A DNA stretch of 64,000 bases from Cichorium intybus. Taxonomy: Eukaryota; Streptophyta; Magnoliopsida; Asterales; Asteraceae. The DNA is taken from the NCBI GenBank assembly GCA_023525715.1, contig CM042012.1, positions 120,114,298-120,178,297 of the forward strand. The letters run 5' to 3'. The stretch's first letter is position 1, and each line of letters starts with the position of its first letter. The notes below the pieces were generated by a model, which saw nothing but the letters and a program-made list of their open reading frames with translations, had not been told where the DNA came from and ran no database searches. Below, one piece after another: positions 39,561 to 55,464 of the stretch. Position numbers and translations under genes: made by a program.

Positions 39561-40599
39561 AAAAAACTAGAAGTTGAGTCGTTTGTTTTGATGTTGTTCA
39601 GTTAATTGGGTCAATCAATTCGGTTTCGGTTATGTTTTTTTGGTTATTGTACTCACCGTAACAAGTGCTATTAAAGCGCCTTTGTATTTAGTTATAATGA
39701 AATTAACGTAGAGTTTGATTTAGTTATCTAAAATGCTATATTTGAATTTGCTGTATCACATTTGTTCTCAAGAATCTAAAAGTTCAATTTGGTAAAACCG
39801 TAATTATTTTTACATTAAAGGCTCACAAGATAACGCTTTCATCTAATCAAATGCTTTACATGAATTGATAGTGGCATATATGTACATGTAGCCATCATGT
39901 TTTCGGGATTTAAATATGATGAAGGTTTTCCTTTATGTGGGTGTATGATATTTTGAATTAAATGATGAAAACACTATATTACTAGAGTAATATATTCTAT
40001 ATAACTTATAAGTTGGTTATTAATTTAAAGTATGAGATGTTTATGTCAATAGTTTGTCCAAAAAAATATTGTAATTTGACCAAAATGCAAGCATACGTGT
40101 GGTACTAAGCATGTGACAAGTTTTCGATGTTAATATAAAGTTAGTCAAAAAAAAGCTTAATATATTATGTTTGTCATCAATATTTGATTACTACACAAGA
40201 AATTAAAACCACTTTATAGGTTTGATTGACTTTTTATACTCATAAGTGAATTTGACCTTATCTCTCAATCAGGATCTTTTTGGATGTATCTCATGTCGAC
40301 ATTGGATGCAATTCGATATTATAATAGTATTATTTTATTAAAATATTACAAAACTCATCCCTGTAATATATATAAAATTGTGAATATCGTTTTTAGAAGA
40401 ATAAAGTTACATTAGTCATCCTAAAAAATATATTTTTAGATCGTCTAGCTAAACTGTCTATCTGTTCAGTTTTTATAAAATAATAATTTGATCTATGTAT
40501 TTTTTGTTAATGCAATTGAAGAAAAATAAACAAACTATGTAAAATTATAAGGACTATTCGGATAATAAAAACTATCTGAAGGATGATATCTTGAACCTC
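39561..40599. other. Intergenic DNA upstream of the COR413-like gene
   Basis: AT-rich with no gene or element end recognised. An ACGTGTG string (ABRE-like core) occurs near 40097, but it is far from the start codon and a single copy, so its significance is doubtful. Confidence 0.35.
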
Positions 40600-40689
40600 A
40601 ATATACATAAGGACGAATTATGTAAATTGATTTTACAAAATATCAATATACATAAGGACGAATTATGTAAATTGATTTTACAAAATATC
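40600..40689. repeat. Perfect 45-bp tandem duplication in the COR413-like promoter
   Basis: Two identical adjacent copies (40600-40644, 40645-40689) start AATATACATAAGGACGAATT. They lie about 175-265 bp before the start codon. Confidence 0.95.
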
Positions 40690-40864
40690 ATGTTGTCGAC
40701 TGTTTTATCACCGTATCAACCACAATATCAACGAACTCTTACCGTGAGTAAATTTGTTGTGAGATCCTACTTATATCTCAGCTGTTTCTCTTCCACAAAT
40801 CGTATTCTTCAAATCACATTTTGTTCATCGAGATTCATCACAGATCAGAAGAAATTCCAACATC

Positions 40865-41823
40865 ATGTTCAAGGGAGCTAAGAATTACCTTCGAATGACG
40901 ACTGATCCAACTGCTTCAGAAGCAGCAAGCAAGTTAATCAACTCAGATTTGAAAGAAATCGGAGATGCCACTAAGCAATTCGCTAATCATGTCATCCAGC
41001 TTGGAGTTAGCGGTGGTTTCATTACTACCAGCCTTCAATGGTTCGCTTGCTTCGCCGCCATGTAAGTAAAACGCTAAACGCATCTCGTCGTCGTCCTCGA
41101 GCTTATTTGATTTTGATTCGATCGTAATTAATTTTTGCTTGCTTTGTTACAGTTACTTGCTGATACTGGATCGAACAAACTGGAGGACGAACATGCTTAC
41201 TGCACTTTTGGTCCCTTACATCTTCCTGACTCTTCCTGACTGGCTCTTCGGAATTTTGCAGTAAGATATCCGCCGAATCGAATTGTTTCTCTGTTCATCC
41301 TTCTTCGAAATTTACTCATAATTCTTTTGTTTTTGACTCAGCGGAGACATCGGGAAATGGATCACGTTGGTCGGAGTCGTATTGCGTCTCTTCTTCCGTG
41401 AACATTATCCAGGTCAAGTTATATAATAGAATCCGATCTCACTCTTCCCCAATTTTGTCCGATGTGATCTAAAAAACTCCGTTTCCGTTTTCAATCGAAA
41501 TTTATCACAATTAATTTCGTTATTATGAAATCAACGCTCACGATTGTTCAATTGCAACCTTGAAAAATGCAGATTATCTAGAATTGCCGGGATCTTTGCT
41601 CCTTCTGGTTGTCGTAGCTCCGAACTTCGTCGCCGGCTATGTAAGATCCGGCTGGATCGGCGTGATAGTCTGCCTAGTTATCGGATGCTATTTGCTCCAA
41701 GAACACATCAGAGCTTCTGGAGGATTCAGAAATGCGTTCACCAAGAGCAACGGTATTTCCAACACCATCGGTATTGTCCTCCTATTCGTCTTCCCCGTCT
41801 GGGCTTTGATCGGCTTACTGTAA
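40865..41823 (+). CDS. Cold-acclimation COR413-type plasma-membrane protein, 4 exons
   Basis: The exons are 40865-41061, 41153-41260, 41342-41412 and 41573-41823, all GT-AG, giving 208 residues, close to the usual 200 or so of the WCOR413 family. Conserved blocks are LLILDRTNWRTNML (about residues 68-81), LLVPYIF, GDIGKWITLVGVVLRLFF, ELPGSLLLLVV and CYLLQEHIRASGGFRN followed by NTIGIVLL-VFPVWALI. Several hydrophobic segments predict a multi-pass membrane protein with a short polar N-terminus. Family members rise in cold, drought or ABA and are thought to protect membranes, with the plasma-membrane branch (COR413-PM) closest by eye. Start: the first ATG of the exon, with upstream stops. A 45-bp duplication lies in the promoter. 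No breaks are seen. This is the only intact ordinary host protein gene in the window. Confidence 0.93.
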
Positions 41824-42382
41824 TTGATCAACATGTCTTAGCAGTGTGAGATGTTTTGTGCTTTCTGTGTATTCGTTTATCATTCATGGATGCTTCCATT
41901 GATGTGTGTATTAATAGTCCATATGTATTTATGTAATCTGACTATCTGAGAGCCTTTTCCTTGTTTAATTCGAATCCACCTACTGAGTTTGATTATGTTC
42001 TGAATCGTGTTTGATGGAAGCTTAATTTTTTTTTTCAAAGATTACAGTTCTATCATCTATGGTTTGTAGAGTTCTATGCTTTTGAGCTCAATGGCATCCA
42101 ACCATGTATCTAAACATAATAGTTTCAATGTGGATAAACTAAAGAAAAACTGTCTTTAATGTCACCTAAAAAACCATTAATTACCTACACATTTTCCTTA
42201 TCAGGTCACCATCAAGTTTTATAATAAATAATAATAATAATATTATTATTATTCTTTTGTTTTCGATTTTTCACAACAGTTTGATTTTTTATTTTATATT
42301 TTTCGGGTTTTTAAAACAAAATTGAGTTTTCAGTTACACTTTTTTCCGGGGTTTCCATTACATGTTTGAGTTACGTTTCCTT

Positions 42383-42416
<34 letters not shown>

Positions 42417-44305
42417 CTCAAAGTTTTTTTCTTCTATTTTTTTTCAACTGCGCCATTGAAACATTTTTTTTATATTTTTTTTTTATAGATGAAACATTTT
42501 TTTTACAGATATACGCTGTAATTAGTTCAAATTGGTTTTATATTATAATACAAAATTAATGTTAAATTTCATTAACTACACATCAAATGGTATAGGCTAT
42601 GTTTGACACGCCACATCTACCTTGTAAGCTAGTTTTTTTTTTCGAGTTTTTTTTTCATGTTACATGTTTGGCGTACCAAAAACTAGTGTATAAACTAACA
42701 TATAAACTAGTGTTTTAAAATGTTAGTATGAGTAACATCTAAAGTAGCGTTTATAAAATCTTCCAAATTTACCCTTCAAAATATATTTGGATATGTATAT
42801 ATACGTACTGATAAATTTTGTATATGTCATTTTATGTTATTTTACGTTTTCCAGCTAGTTCATACAACTAGTTTTTACCAAACGTTATTTATAATCAGCT
42901 AGCTTTTCAACTGCAGCTAGTTTTTCAATTAGTCACTAGCTTTCTAACTACCCGCTAACTTTTCAGCTAGCAGCTAGCTTTTCAGTTAGTTTGCCAATTG
43001 TTTCTAAAACAAAACGTCCAACATCCGTAAAACCAAATTGCTTAAAAAAAAAGAAAAAGGTAACCATGAAAATAACCAGACAACAAAAAAGCCTAACTTA
43101 ATAAACCAATTCTTTTAGAAAAAACTGAAAAATCAACTATTTAAAAAAAATTGAAAAAGATACAAAAACTTATAAAAAGATTAATAATAATAATAACAAC
43201 AATAACAACAATAATAATTTTATATCGAGATTGCTTTTCCAAAAATGTATCTAAAAAACAATTGTTTTGTTAAAACAATTGCTTTTCCAAAAATGTATCC
43301 AAAAAACAATTGTTTGACACTGAAGGTGTGTTAGACGCGAAGCGTTTGACCGCCAATGTGTTACAACAGTTTGTCACTCGTTTTCTTTAATGAAATGTGA
43401 ATCTGTAATGGTTTTACTGAAAAAAGATGTTAGCGTGATGACTTTTCAAATAAATATTTAAAATCGTAGTATTTTTTTGTTTTGTTTTGTTTTGTTTGTT
43501 TTTTTTTTTTTTTTTTTTTTTTTTTGTAATTTACCTATTAGCATATGCAGGAAATAATAGTAGTGCCTTTAGTTATTTCTTTATCACTGTTCAAAATTTT
43601 TTTTTTGACCAATAAGAGGTTGATTTTTGTTAAAATAGTGTAATAAGATAATTTATTAAGTTATTATTGTCTACAGAAGTGGCCATTTTAGTGATAAATG
43701 GGTATAATTTATAAAGTTAATAAAAAGTAGGGCAATCTGAAATTTTATATAAGCAATGACATAAAAGAATATACTTCAAATATTCTTTTTTGATATAAAT
43801 AATATTTTAATATATTATAGACGTTTACATCAAAATATTTTGTAGGTGAGGAGGATTATATGCAATAATATAAAAGAATATACTTTAAATATCCTTTGTG
43901 AGCCACATTAGATCAAAAAGTGTAAAGGGACAAACAGAAAACCATCATACTAGCCAGTTACTATGTTCAAGTCGATGCACAAACCCTTATATAAAAATAC
44001 TTGAAAAGCTACGTTCGAGGATCACATGGCACAAAAGTTACAATCAAATTAGCTTTTCAACCAAAATCAATATAAATAATACAACTTTAAACACGTAATG
44101 TGTTAGAAGATTGTCATTAAGACAAATAAATCATACTGATTGTACAAGTGGAAGAACAAGAAGATTGCCAAAATTCATCTTTCATAATTGATTTTTTGTT
44201 AATGCACGTGGCCACGTAGGTTGCATTTAATTTCTCCATTGATGATTTAACACATAAAGCGACTTAAACGAAACAAATAGTAAGAAAGAACAAAACAGAC
44301 AGATC
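41824..44305. other. AT-rich intergenic DNA with T-runs and small repeats
   Basis: It includes the 3' UTR of the COR413-like gene. Long T-runs occur at about 42388-42417 and 43499-43525. At 42593-43020 is a possible MITE with many AGCTAG motifs (CAGCTAGCAGCTAGCTTTTC); its ends are not clear. A unit of about 45 bp (CAATTGCTTTTCCAAAAATG) is duplicated at 43226-43315. ATAAAAGAATATACTT recurs at about 43763 and 43869. No gene is seen. Confidence 0.45.
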
Positions 44306-44379
44306 GGCCTATTAGCTCAGCTGGTTAGAGCGTCGTGCTAATAACGCGAAGGTCGCAGGTTCGAGACCTGCATGGGCCA
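44306..44379 (+). tRNA. tRNA-Ile (AAU anticodon)
   Basis: 74 nt. The acceptor stem GGCCTAT/ATGGGCC has one G-U pair. The D arm is GCTC/GAGC, the anticodon stem TCGTG/CGCGA with loop CTAATAA (anticodon AAT), and the T stem GCAGG/CCTGC with loop TTCGAGA. The discriminator is A. There is no intron. CAAAACAGACAG just upstream is the usual CAA-type context of plant nuclear tRNA genes. Transcribed by RNA polymerase III, it decodes AUU/AUC after A34 is converted to inosine. Confidence 0.97.
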
Positions 44380-44381
44380 TC

Positions 44382-44387
44382 TTTTTT
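44382..44387 (+). terminator. Pol III terminator of tRNA-Ile
   Basis: A run of six T's begins three bases after the tRNA end. Confidence 0.85.
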
Positions 44388-46930
44388 CTAAAAGCGTTCA
44401 ATGGCCCATGTTCTCTATTGCCTACCTTTTTGAGTTTTGAGGGCCATGAGCCATGTTTTTTACTTCTTTCTATTTGAATTTCGAATCATATTATTCGTTT
44501 CCCCACGTCCGCATGTGGTATATCAAAATATAACATATAGATGGTTGATTGTCTATTTAGTAAAATAAAATATGTTTTATACATATTACTATATTATTAT
44601 TAATACTTTTTTTTGTCAAACCTAACCAAAAAACAAAAAAGAGTTCTGAGTGTTATCTCCTTGTTAAACCATTATCTAATACATTTTAAATTTACAAATT
44701 CATAACTATTGGTAAGTGTTAGTGATATAACGAAATTCAGTGAACTAATGACATAATTTATATGGAATTATCAAAAGACATGCACATTGATAACTTATTA
44801 AAAAGAAAATGGTGTTTTTACATACTAAATCTAATAAAATAATGTGGTATTAGTTTTTCGGTTAAGGTTCTAAAATTAATGTTTAAAGTTGAGATGCCAT
44901 GCGTCATTTTCATGCCCTCTTGCTTCCTTAGAAAAAGACTCGGACATCGAGTCATGTTCAACCTCATGATCATATTCACTCTCAACCAACTTTGTATCTT
45001 GAATATATTCTGATAGTGTTGTTTAAGCTTACTCATTAAGTTGGTTTTCTTTTATTATGACTTGGATAATGTAGCATCCTCAATTTGGAGCGTCAAGAAG
45101 CTAGGTTAACATGCTTTCCGGTTGCAAGTGTGAACAATTTGACTTCGAAAGGTCCCTTATCAGAAGTATTCTAGCACTTTTACCAAAAATTTGGCATGAT
45201 CTTTGCATAAACTCATTAAATCCTAAGTATAAACATGTGTATATAACATGTCTATATCAAATCCAAATGACACACTCATGATTACTAAGTTTATTACAAC
45301 ATAAACTACAATAGATGTTACTAAACTTAATACCGTAGTACAATAACATAAATATACTGTTTGAGGGAGAATGGGAGATAAATCATGGTCATGACTTTTA
45401 TCCAAAGAGGTCTCATGTCACTTGTAGTGTCTTCAAATTTACACATACAATACTAAGAATACACTTGTGCTTGTGATACATGTTGCATAAACCAATGCAT
45501 GAAATACAAATACATGGTAAGATAAATAGGTTTTCATACAATGCATATATCAAAGCATTTGCCATAAGCAATTATTTTATCTTGTTTAATCAACAACCCT
45601 TATGTGTTAAAAGTTTGAATCTTTAATACCCTATTGCTGAGTTATTTCAATCTAAATGACCAATCTGATTATTTGACTTGAATCATGATTGTTTTGTGAC
45701 CACTACGCATGTATGACTAGAGATGGATCAAATCCTAGGATTAGGACAGTAAAGTAACAAACTTTAATGTGTGAGCTGCATTAGACAACCACTATGGGCA
45801 ATTTATTAATCATCATGATGGTTGAGATTACTTACCTTATTAATTCTACATGATATGAACTTAATGACTGATAATCAGTATAACTGGCCTACATGACCAT
45901 TGTGACTAGGAATCTTTAGACTCACTAGAATTAGTGAACGGACAAAGGGAACTAATCAATTTAGGAATTAGTGAACAACAGTTTAATAATCATTACACTT
46001 AATAAAAATCAATCATAATTGAAGGCTGAACTCAAGTTTACATAAGTATACATTCAGAAGTGCTTCCAAGTCAATTTTCCAATTCAGTTTCCTTTTGTTT
46101 TGCCTTTTGCCTTTTACATTCAATCCCCCTTTATTATTTTCTGTTTTCAGCATTAACTAGTAATCAAATAAACTAATTTGTATCATATCAAAGGATCCCT
46201 ACATGGCAATCTATGAATCCCAATATCATATGATTGGCGTTTTTTCTTGGTTATTTTATTGTCTAATTAGTTCCGACTATTTGTTTGATTTAAAATTCTA
46301 AACCATCAAATTCCATTGTACAACCGATTCTTCACCTTCTTTCAATCATATAAACCTTAACATATACATTTTTTTTTGGATTTTCCCAACCCTAGTTTGA
46401 CAATAATGGAACTTGGGAAACCAAGTTTTTAAACTCAACCAACCAAGATTTATACATTTGAAATATGAAAGTTTATTGCTTCTTTCTTATATGTCTCAAC
46501 ATCCTTGGTCAATTGGCTTTAAAAGTTTTCCCCCAAAATTTTAAAGTATTTTTCCGAAACTTTACAATATCATAAACTCACAGCATGGTATCATTTAAAC
46601 TCCTATTACTTGCTTCGATTTATATCATTGATTATAGTAAATATTTTCAAGATTATGATCATTGTGCATATTTGAGATTTCATATGATTGATATATATTT
46701 TTTCATACGAATAAACTATATCTTCATCATTTAACATTTAACATAAATAGTTAGAAGCCCAATTACATATATTGTTATCATAAATAAGAACTTATATCTT
46801 TATGGTTTTATATCCATATGTGTTACTAATTGAATGAACATATTTTATCCTTATTTTTGGGGTGATATAGATAAACTCTAGATTCTAATAGAGCCCTCTC
46901 ACATGTCTCTTTTCTTGGATTATTAAAGAA
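44388..46930. other. Intergenic DNA, nothing recognised
   Basis: AT-rich. Short frames (for example minus 44818-45036) have no recognisable domains or splice context. Confidence 0.4.
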
Positions 46931-46939
46931 CAAGTATTC

Positions 46940-47424
46940 GTAAAGAAGGGGTCAAATACGACGACCTGAATGCCCCTATGATGTGCTGACCATCTTCAAT
47001 CTCAAAGCAATGCCAACTTCAAGGGTAATTTAAACGTCGTATATTCTTCTATATCAACATCATAAACGGTTATCGAGCCTCAAACGAGGCTGGTATCAAA
47101 GGAAAAATCTAACTTATAAACGTGAGTGGTATTGTCAAATGGATCATCATCTATACGAAATGTACCGGCATCTACAATGCCCTCTTCCGTTTGAGGTGGG
47201 TCAAGAATCAGATGAACACTGGATTTATTTTTTGTGATATCAAACATGTACGTTGTTTGTAATGTATTCTTCAAACTTATATTGCATAAGGGTGTATCAT
47301 GGTATTGATAGTCACAATATTTAAAAATTAGATCGTGACCATGACAACTTCCATGCCTACTTCGAATGCATCGACAAGCCCGCCATTGTGATAAATTGTA
47401 AGGTCCTCCATTATAGCTAGTCAT
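46940..47424 (-). pseudogene. Unrecognised gene fragment with in-frame stops
   Basis: A 114-codon frame on the minus strand (47424 to 47080) has ordinary coding-like composition (VHLILDPPQTEEGIV, TFRIDDDPFDNTTHVYKLDF). In the same frame past the TGA at 47080 the sequence still looks coding (GSITVYDVDIEEYTTFKLP) until further stops near 46990. It may be a decayed single-exon gene or a captured fragment. I do not recognise the family, and a transposon origin is possible. Confidence 0.3.
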
Positions 47425-49175
47425 CTCGGCTAGATTCTAATGCCAAATGATAAAGAACTAACTATGAACAGAGAAAGTTGAATACATATACGAAACACTT
47501 AAAATTAACAATTAATAGTTTTTCTTCTTTCAAGATTTAATCTCTTAATTCTTTTTATAAAAGTTATAAAAAATCAACTCATAACCCTAAGGCCATCCCG
47601 AATGCATTGAATTCTAAAAGAGTTCAATAAGATGCCATGTAAGAGAGAAAAAGAAGTTAGCTCAGTTTTTACCCTATATTTTCATTGAAATCCTTTTTGT
47701 AGAGTTGAATGGGGATTGAATTCTACCCCTCTCTCTCCTATATTATATTCACTTTAATTCCATTATATTCTCATTGAACTCCCATTGGAGATGGTCTAAG
47801 GCGTTTAACTGCTATTTATAATATAAAACAGTAAAAACTCATAAACTAATAGAAAGAATTCTAAAAAGAAAACAAATAAAATAAAATCATAGGATTGTAA
47901 TTAAACCTAAAGTTATTAGAAAATCGGAAACTCATAGTTCAAATTACTCGAAAACATAGCTTATTTGCAAGCCCAACATTTCAGGCCGACTTTTGTAAAA
48001 TCGATGGGCCATAGATTGCATGTCACCAAATAACTATCATTTGATTCTAAAAAAAGTGACATTTGCGCGATAATATTTCATTTTCTTCAACATAACACAA
48101 TAATAGATTTTAAACTTCTAAATCCAAATTAGGTACACTTAAATTAGATAGAAATATCTCGATGCTATGATAAGTATTGCGGGATCAACTTAAATAGGGA
48201 TTCTTATAGAGCTTACACACACAACTAACAATCTACTCCTAAATCTACATCTCGTCCCAAGGCATTGGACCCTTAACCAAAATGGAGATTTAAATCATTG
48301 ACTTTTTGTATAAATTAACATAGAAGTGGTTTTTAGCAAAAAATAAGAAAATAAAAAGTTAATTTTGTGATGATTCGGAACCGTGTCACAAAATCGGGTC
48401 TTGAATCTTTAAAAGGGCGACGATGATGATATGTCATTTAATGATATAAAAAATGTAAGCCATCTAGATTGCATGTTATCAAAACTTACATGTTAAACAA
48501 GCCAACAATTATTTTCTTGAATGCCAGACAATTAATTAACCAATAATTTAAAGAAAACTTTTATATGGAAAACAACTATATAATTACGATTTTTGTTTTG
48601 ATAAAATAATCGGGTCAAATGAAATTGTAAATTATAATTTTATGACAATAGCTTTGTTACTGTATTAACTAAATTTAGCTTTGAAAAATTATATTGTATG
48701 CCATGTGATTTATAATATGAATCGATCTTAAAATACTACTAAATAATATATAAAAGTTGCCATATGATTAACTATGCTTAAAGATACATATTATACTCTT
48801 CCATTAACTTTTACTTTGTTTTAAAGTTAATAATTGGTGACTCGGGGAATCAAACCCCTCCCCTTGATTTTCTATATTTCCAAACTTTTAAAAGTTCAAT
48901 ATTTTCTTACTTAAAGTAAACATGATTTTCTTGCCATCTCAATAATCAGGTCAGGTTATAGAGCAGAATTCTATTTCAAGAATAACTCGACCATTTCAAA
49001 TTACGCAAAATAATAAAAGGTTTTCATATAAAACGAAAAGAACAATGCATCCATAAACATATGTACCTTATTTATTTCTGCAACGATTTACTAAAAACAA
49101 TAGTATCTGTTTTTGTTTGTGACTGACGATCATACTTCTATTCTTTAGCTTTCAATATAGGTGCAATAACAAAAG
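47425..49175. other. Intergenic DNA, nothing recognised
   Basis: AT-rich. No gene, repeat array or element end could be supported. Confidence 0.4.
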
Positions 49176-49246
49176 GCACCAGTGGTCTAGTGGTAGAATA
49201 GTACCCTGCCACGGTACAGACCCGGGTTCGATTCCCGGCTGGTGCA
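49176..49246 (+). tRNA. tRNA-Gly (GCC anticodon)
   Basis: 71 nt. The acceptor stem is GCACCAG/CTGGTGC. The B box is GGTTCGATTCC. The anticodon loop CTGCCAC gives anticodon GCC, and the T stem is CCGGG/CCCGG. The discriminator is A. A CAATAACAA context lies just upstream. Intronless pol III gene that decodes GGC/GGU. Confidence 0.97.
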
Positions 49247-49252
49247 GAATTA

Positions 49253-49260
49253 GTTTTTTT
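49253..49260 (+). terminator. Pol III terminator of tRNA-Gly
   Basis: A run of T's (TTTTTTT) starts about seven bases after the tRNA end. Confidence 0.85.
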
Positions 49261-50255
49261 AACGTGCGTTTTTATCAAAAAGGCTCAAATTTGATGCAAA
49301 CCATAACAAAATTATAATAATCAGGTTTAATTGAGTTTGAAGATAATTTATCAAAGTTAAATAAATATGTGCGAGTTTGTCTTCTTTTAAGATTTTGTAG
49401 TTAAATAAACATTTTTTAGAAAACATCTTCCTCCCAAAAACAAAAATTATAGTGTGTTTTGTAAATCTCGCTCTAATTCACGACCTTACTGTATGCTTCA
49501 CAACGATATTGAATTTGTCTATAATTTTGTATATCAATTTTTGTTTCTAGAAAAAAGATATCTAATTTATATATAATTTTTAACATGTGCGAAGATGATA
49601 AAGAAAAGTATCGTCAGATGTTTCCTAAAATTTTAAGTTATACAAAGTTTTAAAAGAATATAAAAGTAATTAATTTTTTATATTACTCGACTACCTCTAT
49701 CTATATAACTCTTATAATAGAGGCCATTATGAATATGGTTCAAGATATGTCTCATTCTTGCACCATATTCATTTGAAACTTACAAAGCTTTTCACTTTCA
49801 TATAATTAAACATGTACAACTCAATAGTCTTTTAACCTATGATACTTAATTGTTACTTATTACACCTAATTAATCTAAGAGTCATATATAGTTCAAATAT
49901 AAATTTGATTCTATCTTGGAGAATATGATGGAAGAAAAATTGAATTGAGAGCACACCCACTTTGAAATTTCAAAATTTCATATTGTATTACAAAGGAGAA
50001 ACATGAAGAAACTAAAACAAATCATAAGTCACGAGGCAAGAGGCAAGAGAGAAACGACATGGTTGCTAACACATACTTTGGAGGTACATATGTTAATATT
50101 GTATTAGACTGAAGAAACGTGAAGAGATAAAGTGCATATTGGTTCTACCTCAACATAACGTTAGAAAGATATATAATACATTTAGTATAATTGATTATTC
50201 TTTGTAATTAGTGATTTTCAATGCTTCGATAATCTATTGTTGATCCACAAGTATG

Positions 50256-50368
<113 letters not shown>

Positions 50369-51431
50369 GTTTTCTAATCCATATTCATCAAAAAAATGTT
50401 TTATAATGTTTGAATAATTGGGCTTATGTTGTTTAATGAAGTATTTAATGGTTTGGTTTTGTAGAATTTTTTTAAGATTAATATTATTTAACAAGAAAAA
50501 TGATATAAAAGTTGACATTATTGTCGTGTAAAAAAATTAAACATTGAAAAGGTAAAAAATCGTCACATAAATACAAGTAAAAAAGCTTTAGCTACAAAAC
50601 ATCTTAATACTTTAGCAAACAAACATCTTTTATGCTTTTCAGATTAGCATTATTTGGCAAGGAAAATAATATTAAAGTTGTGACATTATGTATTATTGTT
50701 AATACATTTTATTTGTTTGTATTATATTCTAACATAGTTCATGTCAATGTGTTATACTATATTTTTAATGTTGGATTGTTCATATACACTTAACTTAAAA
50801 TAGATGATTATATTATATTGTTTGACTTTTAGTTAAAATTGTTATTATTCTCGCTTTTTAGATTTTTATTTTCGAGATTTAAATAACGATGGATTGTATT
50901 TCTTATTAGTTTGACAATGAATATGAAGAAGAATATATGATCTCTATTTCATCTCTCTTGGTTCTTAATATAATGAGTTGAATTTTTAAGTTTTTGAAAT
51001 CAACATGTTGGTTTATTTGAATGAAGAATGATGTTACTATCAATAGATTATCTATTGACTTGATTTGCCAAGATGATGGTCAAATAATTATTAGCTTTTT
51101 TGATCGTTCTTCAGTTATGAATTTATTTGTTTTCATTGTGATCATTGTTACATTTTTAACATTAATCTTATATTTATTTTTTATGATGTTTGGTTGATGT
51201 TTTTAGATTAAATGATGTAGCATGGATAAGATTGTTGAGAAAAAAAACTACTAATTTAAAGCATAGTAATAATATAATAGAAAAAACTACTAATCTAAAA
51301 CTTAATAAAAGTATAATAAAAATAATAATAAAACTTTATAAAACATGATATAAATATAATTATAGTAATTTTATGCATCAAATTCGTTATAAAATGTTAT
51401 CTAAAATAAATGACCAAAATCATCTACCATC

Positions 51432-51468
51432 TATCATCGTTATCATTATTATTATCATTATCATTATC

Positions 51469-51503
<35 letters not shown>

Positions 51504-51522
51504 CATTATCATCATCATTATA
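51432..51522. repeat. (ATTATC)n / (ATT)n microsatellite
   Basis: About 90 bp of ATTATC and ATTATT units, giving a run of Ile codons in one frame. Not coding. Confidence 0.95.
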
Positions 51523-53094
51523 AATCATATAATAGATGTGTTTAAAGGTATATGGTTGAAGATATGAATCATACGTGCACCATATTTATTTGAAACTTCC
51601 AAAACCCTTCAACTTTCAACTAATTAATTACAATCATTCAAGAGTTTTTGGCTTGCATACTAATAATATTAAGTAGTCTATTTAAGATGTTATAATTTAT
51701 GAGTATCAAATGATGGTAGTTGAATAGGTTTTAAGTTTTTTAAATTAATCAATTAAGCACTTAATGAAATGTTTTTAATTGAAATATATTATATTGATTA
51801 AACTTTTTGACTTTTAAGTAGTATATAGAAATAAAAGCATATGGTTTGATAAAAATAATTATATCTTATATATTAATTTTGAAACTTTTATTTAATTAAA
51901 TTAATTATAAGTGATTAAATCGTTATCTTTCTTTATTTTTATATTTATCATTATAATCTTTATAATTATTATAATAAATACCTTACAATTCAATGTGGTT
52001 CAAGATATGTCATCTATCTTGAACCATGTTTTTTTGAAACTACCAAATTCTTCAACTTAATCTAATTAACTGGTTAGTAATTCATATTGGTTAATCATAA
52101 ATAAAAATCTTTCAATTCTCGCCTAATTAATTACTACAACATAAGAGTTTTTCTAACTTATGATATTTAATAGTTGATTATGGTTAATATAGATGTATAT
52201 ATAGTTTATTGAGATAAATTAATTTGCTTGGCTTAAAGAATAAGATGAAGGAAAATAAGACTTGAAACACATTTATATATTTTGCTAACATCCATTGAGA
52301 TTTCGTGGTTTAGTTTCATTATTTACTAACTTACCTTAATATTTCTTTTTTTTTTCTAGGTATTTATGTGTTCATCGGATGAAAAAGAGAAATATAGAGA
52401 ACTATCTTTTGCATGATGTTATATGTATATCAAATTCATAAAATTCATACTACGATATTATTCAAGAGACAAAAGTGATTCTTTTTTCTTTAATTATCAA
52501 TGAGAGTTAGTTATGTTTAAAGAGAGTCTTTAAGTTTGATTTTGTGAAATTGTTTACAAGTCAAAGTATATTGTTAGTTTTTATATTAGATAAGGTAAAC
52601 AATCAAATGTAATGATTCGAATGTAATTAAATAATAAAATATGCAAAAGTTGTTATTCATTACCTTTGATGAAACTAATGAAGAAATTTTTTCATAATAA
52701 TACAATTCTTTCTCAATGGTAACATTTGTAATATTATTACTATGTTTATTTCTATTTTATTTTAGATGTTAAGCTAATTCATGTTAAGACATTTTCTTAT
52801 GTTTTAATTACACTATCCATATATAATACAAAATTACTATTGGATGTTTCATTGATGTTGGTTAAATTAACATGTTAATAACATTATAATAATATTAAAT
52901 ATATGATTTTGATATTGTGTTTGGGTTTTGTGATGAAAATTTTATAATTGATACATGATATATATTGTGATGAGATATTTATAACTAAACCTACGTATTT
53001 ATATTAGATCTAATGTTTTCAGATTCTTATATAATATGTCAATATTTTTTATCAAATATTTTTATTCCTGCGCAACGCGCGGGGATACGCCTAG

Positions 53095-54790
<1,696 letters not shown>

Positions 54791-55464
54791 AATGTCTAGA
54801 TCTGATTTAAATAGCTAAAATCCCGTTTTTTTATAAGGAATGATAAAATTGTCATTTTCAAACTCTAGTTGAACATATAATATATGCCTTTTGGCTTTAG
54901 AAGAAACAAAAAATATGGATCAAATCAATTTAAGACGTTCATTCCATTTTCCATTATGGTGACACCGATCTTTTTCTCAAAGTCGTTTGCCATTACGTCA
55001 CATATGCCACCCATCTTCATCGACTAATATTTATCAACTTTGGCATTATTATCATTTTTATCACAGCACTTAATCGTTCTGTCTTTTCTGTTTTTATGAA
55101 GAGAATATTTGTAGCAACTTATAAAGTTGATTGATGTGTTACAACGCTTGATTTGGCTATCATCCGAAAACATATATTATTTGCTTTTCTACTATATAAT
55201 AGTAATGACATACCGCTGAGTCAAGTCCTAGTTCTAGACCCAATGGCCGAGCCAAGTTGGTGGTTTGGCTCCGTCTCGATCGAGAGGAAGTGAGAAAGGG
55301 GTATCACTACTTTGACTGAACCCACTACTTTGACTGAACCCAAGTGTTAGATCCAGCTAGACTTAAGTGTTAGGCCTAGCTAGACCTAACATCCAGGCCC
55401 AATTGATGGATTCAGCTAGATAGAGTTAAGTATTGAAGGTGGAAGTGGAGTTGGGATCTTCTTG
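54791..55464. other. Probable interior of E6, no gene
   Basis: AT-rich, becoming more GC-rich with CTAGACCTAACA-like short repeats around 55330-55400 (GACTGAACCCACTACTTT and variants). No coding region. Confidence 0.3.
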
